Positions 10,401 to 21,667 of a stretch of DNA of 38,404 bases are shown in pieces. Position numbers and translations under genes: made by a program. The notes under the pieces were generated by a model. That model made no database searches and was not told the DNA's origin. It saw only the letters and a program-made list of their open reading frames with translations. This DNA is from Mesaphorura yosii (Eukaryota > Arthropoda > Collembola > Poduromorpha > Tullbergiidae): contig WIXG01000564.1 of NCBI GenBank assembly GCA_009869945.1, forward strand, positions 1-38,404, written 5' to 3'. The stretch's first letter is position 1. Each line of letters begins with the position of its first letter.

Positions 10401-13400
10401 CTTAACGTGACGATTAGCCGAAAGACTGCAATCTGAAAGCTTCCCTTCCGGGTAAGGTTGGATTTGGATTAGATTGATAATCGATGGTTAGGAATTGGGG
10501 ACTCCAATTCACTGATTTTTGACTTCACGAGTTTGTTGTCTTTCTTCGCGTATCGCGTTATTTTATCGTCTTGTTTAATTTTTCTTTCTTACGTTTCTCT
10601 TCTTTGAATCCCGGAACCTTTGCTCGTCGTATTTAGGTTCCGCTTTATGGAGTTGTACTACAAGCGTGAAAGTGGAGTGCTGGAAACCGTCGTGTACTTC
10701 CTCCCGGACACTTCATCGTGCGCTCCGACGGCTGCGCAGTGGACGGCCCTTACCAGCGCTTACAGTTGGGTGTTTCACGGTGACGAGAAGAAGGAACCGC
10801 AAACGCCAGCGGAGCAGCAGATAGAAAAAGCTAGCAATGATGCAGACGCAGACGCTGTAGTTAACAAGAATAATTCACTTAAAACTAGCAAAGATAAGTC
10901 GACAGCGACGGTGACGGCGAAGGTGGAAGAGGCTTCCACGAAGGAGAAGGACGGCGAAGAGAAAGCAGAGACAGAGAAGGACTCCGACTCAAAGGCGAAG
11001 GCGGCTCTCACTTCCGAAGGAGATACTCCATCTAAAGACGAAGGAACGACAGCTCCAGGAGACGACGCCGCCACTAAAGCAGGGCTTGAAGATCCTTCTG
11101 CCGCCGTTGCTGATGGAAAGGAGGTTGCCGAATTTAAAGTGCTTAACATTTTGCATCTTATCTTAGCGTTAAGACTTTTATTGCTTTCTAACAATAATTG
11201 CAATTCCAATTTGCTTTGCATGGTGGTCTCAGTTGTGTATTTAAGAAGAGGTCGAAAGGAAAGCTTTTTTGTGTCTGGTTTCATGCAAACAAATGACGAC
11301 AATATCGAATATGATACGAAATTATCACCAGAAGACTAAACTCTATTTTAAATTCATGTCTTACAGTTAGACTCAACGATTCATATTTGTGTAGAAGTTT
11401 TAATTGTAGTTTGAACTGTTCAACAGATCGTAGCAAGCGACGGCGATGTGGAAATGAAGGACTTGCAGCCTGGAAAGGAAGCTGAGACTGCAGAAACTTC
11501 TGCGATGGATACCTCAACCACGAGCGTGGAGGCATCTCCAAGATTGAGTATGGCGGATCCAAAAAATATGAACGTACGTGAAAATTGAGCGGAGCTTCAG
11601 CGCTGTGACTGAAATCTTGTTAATGGGCAAGCTGTTAACTTGAGTTTGTGGTTTAATTAGGTTGCTAAACTGAAGGAGGAGCTTTCCGCCCGCAATCTGA
11701 GTACCAAGGGACTCAAGGCACAGCTGCTCGAAAGATTACTCGAAGCCCTGGAAGCAGAAAACAATTCTGCGAGTGCGGAGCCTGCTGCTGCGGTAAAGGA
11801 GGAGGCGCCAACCGGCAGCGAGCCTAAGATTGCTGTAAAAATTGAAGCGCCCGAAGAAAAAGATGAAAAAGTAGTCGAGGATTTGAAGGAAAAAGAAGAA
11901 TCTGAAGCCGAAATGCAGAATATTCAAGTTTTGGTTCCATTCACTGTCAACGTGGACGAGAAAACGAAAAAGTCTTGGGAACGTCGTTACCAGCTTCCCT
12001 CCAAGCCTCAAATGCTTATTCATCCATCCAACACTGCGAAAGATTTTGATTGCACTCAACTGTCGTTGGCTTCCTTGATGGATTTCACATCAACTGATTC
12101 GAGGCCACTGAAAGAACCAACGTTCGAGCTTTCTTTGTTTGGACATTTTTTTCACGAGATGCTCCAGTATGGATTCGGACTTCAAATCTTTAGGCAGCTT
12201 GTTGTTGAGGCGGAAAAGGCGAGAGAAAATATAAGTCCAAGCAAAGCTTTCTTGTTGCTCAGTTCATAAAATTCCTGACGAACTTTGCCATGTTTTTTTA
12301 GACGGAATCGGAAAAACCAATTAAAACTGAAAGGAAGCCTTCGGTTGGAGAGAAGGAGCAGAAAGAGAAAGAAGACGGAGGCAGCGACCCGAAGAAACCC
12401 AAATTATCCACCGATGAAGAAGCTCAGGCTCCAGTGATAATCACAACAGTTTATCCGGACCTCCTTTTCGCATTCTCGTACTTTGACTTGAGCCACGGTG
12501 GAACAATTCAAGCTTCAGATTTGGAGGAAGTTGTTTTTTCACTCGGCGTTGGTTTGAGCAGATCAGAGGTTAGATTACAATTACAAGAACTAAATTAAAT
12601 CAGTGCACTTTGAGGCTTCGACTTTAAACACTTTATGCTGTTGGCTTTCATTGTATTTTCAGGTCTTGAAAATGATTCAGAAGGTTGTGTCCCCAAAAGG
12701 AATCTTGAGATACCGCGATTGGACGGATAAACCCACCGGAAAGGACGGGCCGCTGACAGAAGAAGAGAACAAGGCGTTGATTGATAAACTGCTTAACATA
12801 ATTAAAGGTATTTTCAATGTTCATTGCATGAGTTAGGAGTTAGGCGTGGCTGTGATTTGCCTAAAACTATCTAATTATGGAATTCTTTTCTCTCCGCTTG
12901 ACTCTCCAGGAAATAGAACTCTGCTTCCAGTTTTCGTCTATCCGGACGAAGAAGATGCGTTGGCGTTCACGTCAGCAAGCGCACTCAAGTTTGAGCAGGG
13001 CGGAAGCGGATCGGACGGCGCAGTCGCGGGGTTGTTGAACCGAATCAAGAAATATGAGCAGGAGCGCTCTGTTCAGGCAGCAACATTAAATGTGACCAAC
13101 AACACACTCGGTACGTTATTCTGTTGACTCTCACATTCCTCACATGTCAGTCTCACTCCAAAATTCGAAATCCATCTTTTCATATCGTCCATTTTCTTCC
13201 AGTGCAATCCAAGAATCAAGCTGCAGAACTCAAACGTTCAAATGAGTCGTTAAACAAGGAGCTGACGCGTACAAAAGAGTCTCTCAAGAAGCTGGACGCT
13301 GAGTCACGATCAACAAGGGTAATGGCTATTTAAAATTAATTATTTTTAATTTCAATTAAAAATTTAATTCTACATTTGAACCTCTTGCAATTATTTCAGG

Positions 13401-13543
13401 GAAATTTGGAGACACTCAAAAGCGCTCTGGAAAGCTACGTCAGTCGGGTGCATCATTTGATCAAACTGCCCGCGCCTGCGAAGGGTGGAAGTGTTGGCGG
13501 TTCGGAGGGCACAGCGTCGCCCAGATCTACTGAAGATAATTGA
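7451..13543 (+). CDS. CCAR1: CCAR1/CARP1-type cell-cycle and apoptosis regulator
   Basis: Exons: 7451-7463, 7547-7997, 8082-8686, 8784-8876, 8968-9064, 9146-9184, 9279-9533, 9618-9909, 9986-10105, 10186-10340, 10637-~11138, 11427-11573, 11661-~12218, 12302-12568, 12663-12807, 12910-13110, 13203-13318 and 13400-13543, about 1400 residues. Domain order matches CCAR1: a Gln-rich N-terminus, an S1-like fold (RVFTGTVTKVMDTFGFI..., about 139-205), an RD/RS-rich stretch in exons 3-7, the DBC1/inactive-NUDIX region (exons 8-11, with WFRFMELYYKRESGVLETV), a SAP helix pair in exon 13 (LKEELSARNLSTKGLKAQLL), the HFFHEMLQYGFG block, a degenerate EF hand (FDLSHGGTIQASDLEE) and a C-terminal coiled coil. 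Family members are nuclear coactivators linking Mediator, nuclear receptors and splicing. The 3' borders of exons 11 and 13 are uncertain. Confidence 0.93.
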
Positions 13544-13726
13544 TGGCTAAACTACTAGAACTACTTTTCACTCTTGTTTATTTTTTGCATTTGGAGTACG
13601 ACTACGTTGAAGCCGACTGAAGTGACGACGATTAATTTATGGTTAATGATTATGTTAATTGTTGTGCTTATATTAAATACTAATTATTATTGTTTAATCA
13701 TGTCCAATTTTGATTCTGTCCGAAAT

Positions 13727-13732
13727 AATAAA
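13727..13732 (+). terminator. AATAAA poly(A) signal of CCAR1
   Basis: The hexamer lies 184 bp after the CCAR1 stop codon, in AT-rich sequence. The rest of the gap, up to the Tudor gene at 14236, shows no other supported feature and should hold that gene's promoter and leader. Confidence 0.6.
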
Positions 13733-14235
13733 GGGTATAACAAGATTTCAGTGTACTTTTTACATATTTACTGGTACAGCATGAATTAGAACTGGAGTCA
13801 ACCATTAAAAAGCCTGCGATCAGCAACGGCCCAGAAAACTTTTTGCACGCATTTTTGTAACAGGAAGATTTCGTTGGAAAACTAAAGACGTAAAGCCGGC
13901 CTGAGACAAGGACACGAAGGGGAGACGCGACACTTACTCGCTAATTCAATGGGACAAATTACGAAATACTTTCGTAAATTGTAAATTACTATTTGGACTA
14001 GCAAAGCACAAGAAATTTTTTGCCATATGCCAGTGCAGTTTCTCGTCCAGTTTCTACCAACCCAGTTCCCAGTCCAGTCAATCCAGCTCAGAAGCCTGAA
14101 ACCAGAACAGCCACAGTTCCGAAAATTCGAGTTCCAGTGCCAGTACGACCATTAATTCAAGAGTTGGTAACTTAATCCCAATTTCACAATCACTAACCAG
14201 TGATCTCCCTCGAACGAATTGACATCGAAATTGAT

Positions 14236-16826
14236 ATGGCGTCAGTCGCGTCAGCGTCAGCATCAGGCAGACCACCGAAAGTAGAAGCAGAGAGTGTGGA
14301 AAACGAGCCGAAGGAGGTACCAATCATGGACAAGGACACTGGCAACGGTGTAAAGAAAGAAGAGCCTGGTGTGGCTTCGGCCTTGGCCTCTGGAGCTGGA
14401 CAAGCTCCACAAATTGACCTGGATTATATACTTCATCTGGAACAAATCAAAAATTTGCAGCTGATTCGGGTAAGAATGGCAAATGGAGATGTGCAGCAGC
14501 TTCGGTCATTTCATGCTTGCATTCGAATTATTGATCTCAGGCGCAGATGGAGCCAGATTTGAGACTCTTGCGAGATAAGCTTCCACACATCAGGACTGTT
14601 CGATCTTTCCAAGTTACCCACATCGACAGCCCGTACGATTTTTATGTGAAATTCATCGACGTCGAGTACCCAGTGCAATTGTTGGATAAGCGAATGCAGG
14701 ATTACTACAATAATCCACAAAACTTGGAGGACGTGGTATGTTTTCTACCTGTTTATGCCTTCAACGAGCATTTTAACTGCGGTGTGTTCATATTGATTCT
14801 TGTAAATACAGAAATATGATCCCGTTTTCGACGTCAAATTGTACCTTTGGCTGTACAACCCACCAGAAGGAGGCCGTCGCTGGGAGCGAGTTAGAGTCTA
14901 CGCCCGAAACAGAGCTGACAGGGTGTGTCGCGTTTTCTTGATTGACATTGGCATAAAAAAAGTGGTTTTCTACGAAGAACTGTACCAGCTGAGCCAAGAA
15001 TTTAGCAAGTCGGAGGGTCGAGCTATTCGTGTATATTTGCTGGATGTTGTTCCGGTCAACGGTGGGACCACTTGGTCGGAAGAATCTAAGAACGGTAATT
15101 ACAACAACAATTATTATATTTCCACCAAATCATAAATCGAATTTATACCTTTTCACCACTTTGCAGCATTTACTGAGTTGGCTTTGAACAAGAAGTTTGA
15201 TGGGATTGGATCGAATAAGTTTAGTGAGAAAGATGATAGTGAATTTATGGAGCATTGCGCTCGCTACGGCGTCATTCTTTTTGACAAGCACTCAAAGTAC
15301 ACACTTAACGCTGAAATGTGCCGGGTGGGGTTGGCCGAAGGAGTGGGTATTGCGTAAGTACAAAACTCGCCAACGACACCGAGTTTTGTTGCTGCATCGT
15401 GCATTTAAAAATACAATTTTGTATCCAGTGCCGGAAGATATGACATACTTGAGGAGAACAATGAATACGAGAACCGAATCTGTGACTTCGACGACTCAAA
15501 ATTGGTAGCAGTTCTTTGCGACAAGCAGGCAGCCATAGCAATTGGATTAAAAGAGCCGCCGGAGGCCGCAGCTGACATTCGCAAGCAGATTCAGGTTGAA
15601 TTCGAGCGAGAGGGTAGGTTTCCGTGTTTGTGGCATGGTGTAAGCAATGAAATGAAATCTTAACACAATCTTACAGCAGCCATTGATTCCTCCAGGCGAG
15701 AGTAAAACTGGTGTTCAACTGGCGAGGGAAGTTAAAGAACGCGTCGCTCGCTGCATTTGTGGAACATTTCTGAACCCGTCTTGTTTTTACATCCTGATGT
15801 ACGAGAAGATTCCACTTTTTGAGAAGATGGTGGACTACATTGAAGGAATTTGGCAACACATCGGCTTGGTGGAGGACCCAAGCGTAATTCAGGCTGGAAC
15901 ACTGCTTCTGGTCGTTCGTACAGGTAAGAAAATCTCCAGCCAAAGCAGACGCCAATGCTCCTGGAGCAATGCTGTTCGATGGTAGAGTAATTAAATTACG
16001 TATGTTTACGTTTTGTAGACGATCCCGTTCAACGCGTCCACCGTGCGATGGCGAGGGAAGCTCCAAGGGGGCTTAAGGATGGCGCAGCTGTTAACGCTTG
16101 CTTTGTTAAAGTAAGGTTTCTTGCTTGTCTCTACTTTTCCGACACTAGCATTGCGAGTTTATTGTGCGCTTGTGTGCTATGTTTGCTTTTCGTTGCAGAT
16201 ATTTCTAATTGACCTTGGAAGGTCCCTCATGGTCAAAGTCAATACTTTGCGCCTTCTTCCGAAGAATTTGGCCACAATTCCGCCGTTTGCTTATCGGTGA
16301 GTGACAGACTCAGAAGACCGGCAAAAGAGTAAAGAGAAAAGGACTCATTTTCAAGTTGTATTTGCTTTCTTTCAGTGTTCACCTTGACGGGAAAAATTTG
16401 AAGCCGAACACTCCTGCTTGGTCCTCAACCGCGTCCATGATGTGCCGCAAGATTTTCACCAAGCCGATCCCAGCTGGATTGTTCTACATTTGGAGGCACC
16501 CACGCGCCGCTACGGTGGAGCTGGCTGATATTGACGGTGAAGTCATTTTCGATTCTGCCAATAAAACGTGGATTGCCAAACCACGCGTAGTTCGTCCAGG
16601 ACTCACCATCAGTGAAGACACAGCCAAGGCCACGGCTGCAATCAAGGCCAATCCGCTCTTCGGTCAGTTCTTCAAAAGTGTTGGCATCGAAGTCTCGCTC
16701 GAGTCCGTCGAACCTCCAACGGAACGGTTTCTGTCCCTCAAGCAAACGACCCTCGCCGAATTGGTCAAAGCGACGGGATTCGCGGTTGACATGAATTGTA
16801 GATCAGATTCGGCACTCAACAGTTAA
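14236..16826 (+). CDS. Two-Tudor-domain protein (TDRD-like)
   Basis: Nine exons: 14236-14469, 14541-14735, 14812-15094, 15167-15353, 15429-15613, 15696-15923, 16019-16110, 16199-16296 and 16376-16826, giving 650 residues. The ATG at 14236 follows a frame open from 14200 with no earlier ATG. Two extended-Tudor units are visible. In the first, HIDSPYDFYVKFID is followed by a core with RVFLIDIG (about 183-190) and YEELYQL. In the second, FLNPSCFYILMYEK is followed by IFLIDLG (469-475) and LRLLPKNLATIPPFAYRV. Tudor domains of this class usually bind symmetrically dimethylated arginine on PIWI proteins in germ granules. The aromatic cage was not checked residue by residue, so a piRNA role is an inference. 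The N-terminal 70 residues are low complexity; the C-terminal 130 residues match nothing I know. Confidence 0.88.
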
Positions 16827-16891
16827 TTTGAAGTTTCGTTTCAACAAATGCTTTTTCACCTTTCGTGTGCATTTTTTAGATTTGACGTGGG

Positions 16892-16897
16892 AATAAA
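16892..16897 (+). terminator. AATAAA poly(A) signal of the Tudor gene
   Basis: The hexamer lies 66 bp after the Tudor protein stop codon. The remaining ~380 bp to the next start codon (17276) contain no other supported feature and must hold the UBE2O promoter. Confidence 0.65.
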
Positions 16898-17275
16898 ATA
16901 GTCCTAGCGTTTTGATGTTACCAGTACAACAATTTTCACCAGCCGAATTGAAGTTTATTTCTAAAACCTGCCAAGCCATTACGTTCTTCAATCATTTCTT
17001 ATCTTTGCCATTGCCGTTTGTTTTTGCACTGGCTCGCCTGCTTACTCGGCAAAAACTCACCCAGTGCAATTTAAAAATCGCAGCGTAGTGGAAGACACCT
17101 CCTGATTTTGTCGTGAATTTTTCGAAATCGCTCTCAAAAAGGGCAAGAAAGGCAAGAATCCTGTCCAGTTCAAAGGAGTCTGACTGAAGCGAAGGTACAA
17201 CAACTCGCGAAAATTCAATTAATTTTAAAAGTTCGACTGCCAGATTGATAAACTACTGCTTGACGGCTCAACAGA

Positions 17276-20200
17276 ATGGCCGGACTGATTCTGACACCAC
17301 AAACGCAGTATGAATCGTCCACTGAAGAAGAGGACACCGTTCACTCCGAATCGGGAGTCTCCGACACCGGCTCAGCCTCCCACGACGAAGAGAATGTCCT
17401 GCAGCAGCAAAATGATCATGCTTCACCTGCTTCAAGTGTACGAGATTATCAGTACAAATACCAAGATCAAGCAGCACGAAAAAGATTTTATCCACATGAC
17501 TTTGTGGTTTTGAAAGAGAAGCAGTACCCTTACGAATGGAACCCAACGTAAGACGAAGATAAAGAGTCATTCATGCGATGATGCGATTCATGGTGCTAAT
17601 CTGTAAATCTGTACCTTCTGTCTTTTGATTTGATCTTTCGTTCCTGTCCCTGCAGTTTTGGAGTTTTGGTTGAACCAAATCACCCAAGCCTGGCACTCCG
17701 AGAATTTCGAGCCAAATCCAAAATCAGCCTGAGTAAATGGAATCCGGAGGAGGGACTCGAAGACTCGCTTTACGTTCAGTGGGGAAATTCATCCAGTGTT
17801 AAGCACGTTAAGCAAGATGACGTAAGTTATTTGCTGAAGCCTTTATACTGACAGCACACTCTTACACCTTGCTTTCATGAATTGACTGAATTCAGAATCC
17901 TATAAAAGTAGGTACGTGTTAACATTCCAGATTAGCGTGGTCGACCGTGTCATAGTAAAAGGGCAGAAGGTAGCTCGTCAAGACTGGACGATTGGCTACG
18001 TCGTAGACACACACGTTCGAGTCGCCGCGCAAATCATCGGTTCCAATCACGTGATAACTGATTTGGATGTGAAGAAGCTTAAGCCTGTCACCGTAAGTTA
18101 ATAACTTAAATCCTTTCGCTCCAGTATCCAGTTTTTCATTTTCCCATCATTTTCACTGCTTTACTGCTTTCCACGTTCAAACAGCCGATCGTTCGTGGTA
18201 TCGAAGTCCTTTACGACAGCAAATGGGTCGGCATCATCACGAGCGTCACTCGCTCCAATACATTTCGTCTGGAATCGTTCGCTCGTGGACAGAAATTCGT
18301 GCTCGAGACGACGGAGGCCGATGGCTTCATGAGGCAAGATCCGTACTCCACCCAGGCGATTAACATCCCCAAACAGCGCACTCGACTGTCGACGCGTCAG
18401 ATGGACCGTACAGTTTGGAAGGGGCGGGCCATGAGCACGCTCTGGAGAATGATGCTAAGATACATCATTCCAACACCGCTGGCGACTTATCTGGAAATTA
18501 AGGTGACGCTTAGCAGTAGCAGTAGCAGTGATTAACTTCAAGAGCCTTGGGCTTAAGCTAAGAAGCTTTTCTTTTCGTCGCAGCCCATCGGCATCACTGT
18601 CAAGTGGCTCCAGACGAAACCAACTGGAGACAATTTGGACCAGGCTTCGTTCTCTTCGATTGCACTGGCCAGCAGGGCGAGCTCGACGGAAATCTCCGCT
18701 TCAGACTTCTCCAAACTTGTCTTTGTCGGAACTCCAAACTACGAGACGATTCAACTGGGAAGCACACGCATGTACAAGCTGGACGAGAACGATCTGGTCA
18801 CCAGTTTCAATGTGTGGATGAGCGGATTCCGGTCACAGTTTCTCGGCGAGCCTCCCGGCCGTTACGCAAACAAAGTTTACCCTCCAGAGTCGATTCACTC
18901 TGCCCTCGCTCTGGTAAGTGACGCCACGAAAATTGCAATTGCAATTGCTAAAAAATCGCTTAAACGATTTCAGTCCACTCAATTCAAGGACGAAGTGCCA
19001 GTGAAGATTTTACTGAAACAAACTTACGCTACAATCGAATGGAACGTAAGTGAAGTGCCTGTGACGTTATTTTTGACACAATTCTTCGTTCGTTGCTTTT
19101 GGCTCCTCATCTGATTGAAGTATGCGTGCATTTATTTGCCCAACAGAATGGAGACGTCGAAACAATGCCATCTGCTGCCATTCCAGTCATCTGCATGTCA
19201 AGAGACAGTTCAGCTCACCGAACTGGAGCGGTGGTCGCAAGTTTCTTTGATTCGGAGGGCTCGAGCAAATACGGAGTTGTCCAGCACAGTGAAGAACAGG
19301 GTTAGTGACAAATTCGTCAGAAATCTCACCCTCTCTTGAAAGTTTCGCCTTGGCCGCTTTTGCGTAGTGCTCGAAAAAACAGGAACAGTTTTGGTCAAAT
19401 GGTTCCAACTGACTGAGCTTCCAAACGGAGATGAGGCGATTACGGATTTGGGCGTGAAAGAAGAGTCAGTTTACGACCTGCGCCCGCATCCCGAGTACAC
19501 TTTCTATCGGTTGCACACAAATCTATTCCTCAAGAAAAACCGGCCAGATGCCCCGTCGCAGGCTGGAGTCGTGCTGAACATTGACGTGCAAAATGGGACA
19601 ATGCGCCTTGGAGCAGCGTCCACCTCAGAAACATTCACGGTGTACCCGCATGAAGTTGTGCCACTGAATCAACGCTGCTACTGGAATTTCTTCACTCGTA
19701 AATGGGAGGTTGACGTCTTGCTTCCGCACGAGCACCATCTTGTAATTGAACGCAAGGTTCCAGGTAGGTCTACGTGGCGCGTGGTGAATTCGCAATTTGC
19801 GAATTGCCAGTCAGTTTTGCAAATTTTGTTCTTGTGCCTGCATTTTTTGTATTTTTTTCACCTTAGTTCGAGCTCGGGAGCCGATTTTCCTGCCGAGTTT
19901 GAACAACGACGGTTCCCGCCCCAAATTCCAATCTTGCCTGCTGGAAGAGCATCAGCTCCTGATTTCGGACTCTGCCCCTTCATCACACTATTTCTATACG
20001 GATCGGCTGAAGAATCTGACTTCAAATTTTGGTAAGATTCTCGCACGTGACTTGGAAGCGCTGGACAGCAATGTTCCAAGCGGAGCCTGGGTTCGAACTT
20101 ATGAAGATCGGTTGGTAAGCAAATTGACAGTAATCGCGAGTTTCTCCAATAATAGATTACTGTGCTAATCTCTAATTTGCATTTAGGATTTGTTCTCCGT

Positions 20201-21317
20201 CCTCTTTCTTGGCCCAGTCAACACTCCGTACGAAGATGGACTTTTCCTGTTTGACATGCAAATTCCAGTCGACTTCCCAGCCACCCCTCCGAAAGTTCAG
20301 TTTGTCTCGTACTCGGATCCTTTGAACCCTCTGTAAGACGACACAAGACACAAGAACACAGTCCAAATTCGTGTAGTCATTAAATTTCAAACTTTACTTG
20401 CTGCCAATTGCCAATATGCATTTTAGAATCGCATCAGACGGCACCTTCTGCATTTCTAAGCTGGACTGGGATTGGGCACAAGGAAATCGACCGGCTTCAT
20501 ACATTCAGAATGCTTTGCGCCAAATTCAAAGTGAGTTAATAAAACTTCGTTGCGTCAATCATTCCAAAAATAACTTCATGCAGCCTTTTACATTCTCTAT
20601 TATTCTGCCTCGTGTCAAAGGCCTCCTTTTCACTCCCGAGCCCTTCTACGCGTCGGACCTCAACAAGCAGTACAAAGACACAGAGCTTGGTGATCAATTC
20701 ATACGAGTCTACAACGAGAAAGTGTACATCAACGTGCTCACGTCCGCCATCAACATGCTCAAGCATCCACACGACCCTTGGCGTGACGTGATTGGCGCTC
20801 ATTTTGGGGTGGCTTTAGTCTCGTAAGTGATTAATTAAAAATTGATTGAAGTTTACTAGATTTATGCTACTTTGGATTCTTGCACGCTGACGCTTCCAGG
20901 AAACTCATACTCGCTCACAAATGGCTGAAACACGATGGAGGCAATGCAAATGAAGATTCCAACACCGAAGACGACCCCTTCGACGACGAAGATCGTCCGC
21001 CCGCTCCCGTGTACGCTCTCCTGCCCCTTTCAAAGGGATTCAAGCTGGCACTCGCAACTCGCCTGGAAACGCTGGACAAAATGCTACCGGTGGATTCAGT
21101 CAACGTCGGTGCCAGCTCTAAAAAGCCAAGACAGCTCATTCTGCAGGACACCGGCTTCCAGCTAGTCAAAGACGAGGCTTCAATGCTTCCTTCTCGAATC
21201 GCCAGCACAAGCAGCAGCGCCACGCTTACGGCAGCGGCTATTGCTGCTCGATCGATCGATCAAGACGAAGAAATCGTTGAGACAACCGAAGTTGAAGCCG
21301 TCACCGCTTTGGATTAA
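17276..21317 (+). CDS. UBE2O: UBE2O-type hybrid E2/E3 ubiquitin enzyme
   Basis: Thirteen exons: 17276-17547, 17656-17821, 17931-18092, 18185-18502, 18584-18913, 18974-19045, 19147-19300, 19368-19763, 19867-20114, 20187-20332, 20427-20530, 20621-20822 and 20900-21317, giving 995 residues. The long N-terminal half contains the beta-rich conserved regions of UBE2O. The UBC fold starts near residue 700 (VRTYEDRL, DLFSVLFLGP, NTPYEDGLFLFDMQIP) and carries the catalytic cysteine in DGTFCIS (Cys763). The C-terminal PLSKGF box near the end is also found in UBE2O. Such enzymes both carry and transfer ubiquitin, often multi-monoubiquitinating basic orphan proteins in the cytosol. The usual HPN-type Asn upstream of the Cys is Leu755 here (N-P-L). 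The protein is shorter than vertebrate UBE2O (about 1290). Confidence 0.92.
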
Positions 21318-21471
21318 ATGCCTACATAAATTTTAACCTCAATCATGCTTAAATTTACGTCCTGTTATTTCTTCGTACTGCTGCGTAATGAAAATTGTTA
21401 TTTTCAGATGTAATTTATAAATTGTGAACGGTCAATTAAGTCAATGTCAGTAAATTATCAGTGTAAATCAG

Positions 21472-21477
21472 AATAAA
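21472..21477 (+). terminator. AATAAA poly(A) signal of UBE2O
   Basis: The hexamer lies 155 bp after the UBE2O stop codon. It sits 10 bp from the oppositely oriented signal of the convergent gene. Confidence 0.65.
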
Positions 21478-21487
21478 AGAGATAACA

Positions 21488-21493
21488 TTTATT
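21488..21493 (-). terminator. AATAAA poly(A) signal of the PIP/SIM gene
   Basis: The plus strand reads TTTATT, so the minus strand has AATAAA, 174 bp beyond the stop codon of the 979-residue protein. Confidence 0.55.
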
Positions 21494-21667
21494 GACAACG
21501 ATAATGACCATAAAGACTAGCGATGGACTTGCTTAGAATTCGCAATTAGAAAGAAAGTTAAAAAATACGAAACTTTTGTGCATTTTTTTTCGCAGGAATT
21601 GATTTAAAATTGAAAGAGTAAACGGAATTTTACTGAGAATTGCATTGATGGACTTGCGAAAGGAAAC

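Noticed and set aside
10775..11302. 175-residue minus-strand frame rich in Ser/Ala/Phe
   Set aside because: It is the antisense shadow of the acidic Lys/Glu-rich part of CCAR1 exon 11.
18510..18535. AGTAGC triplet repeat in a UBE2O intron
   Set aside because: Only three to four short units; an ordinary simple-sequence tract.
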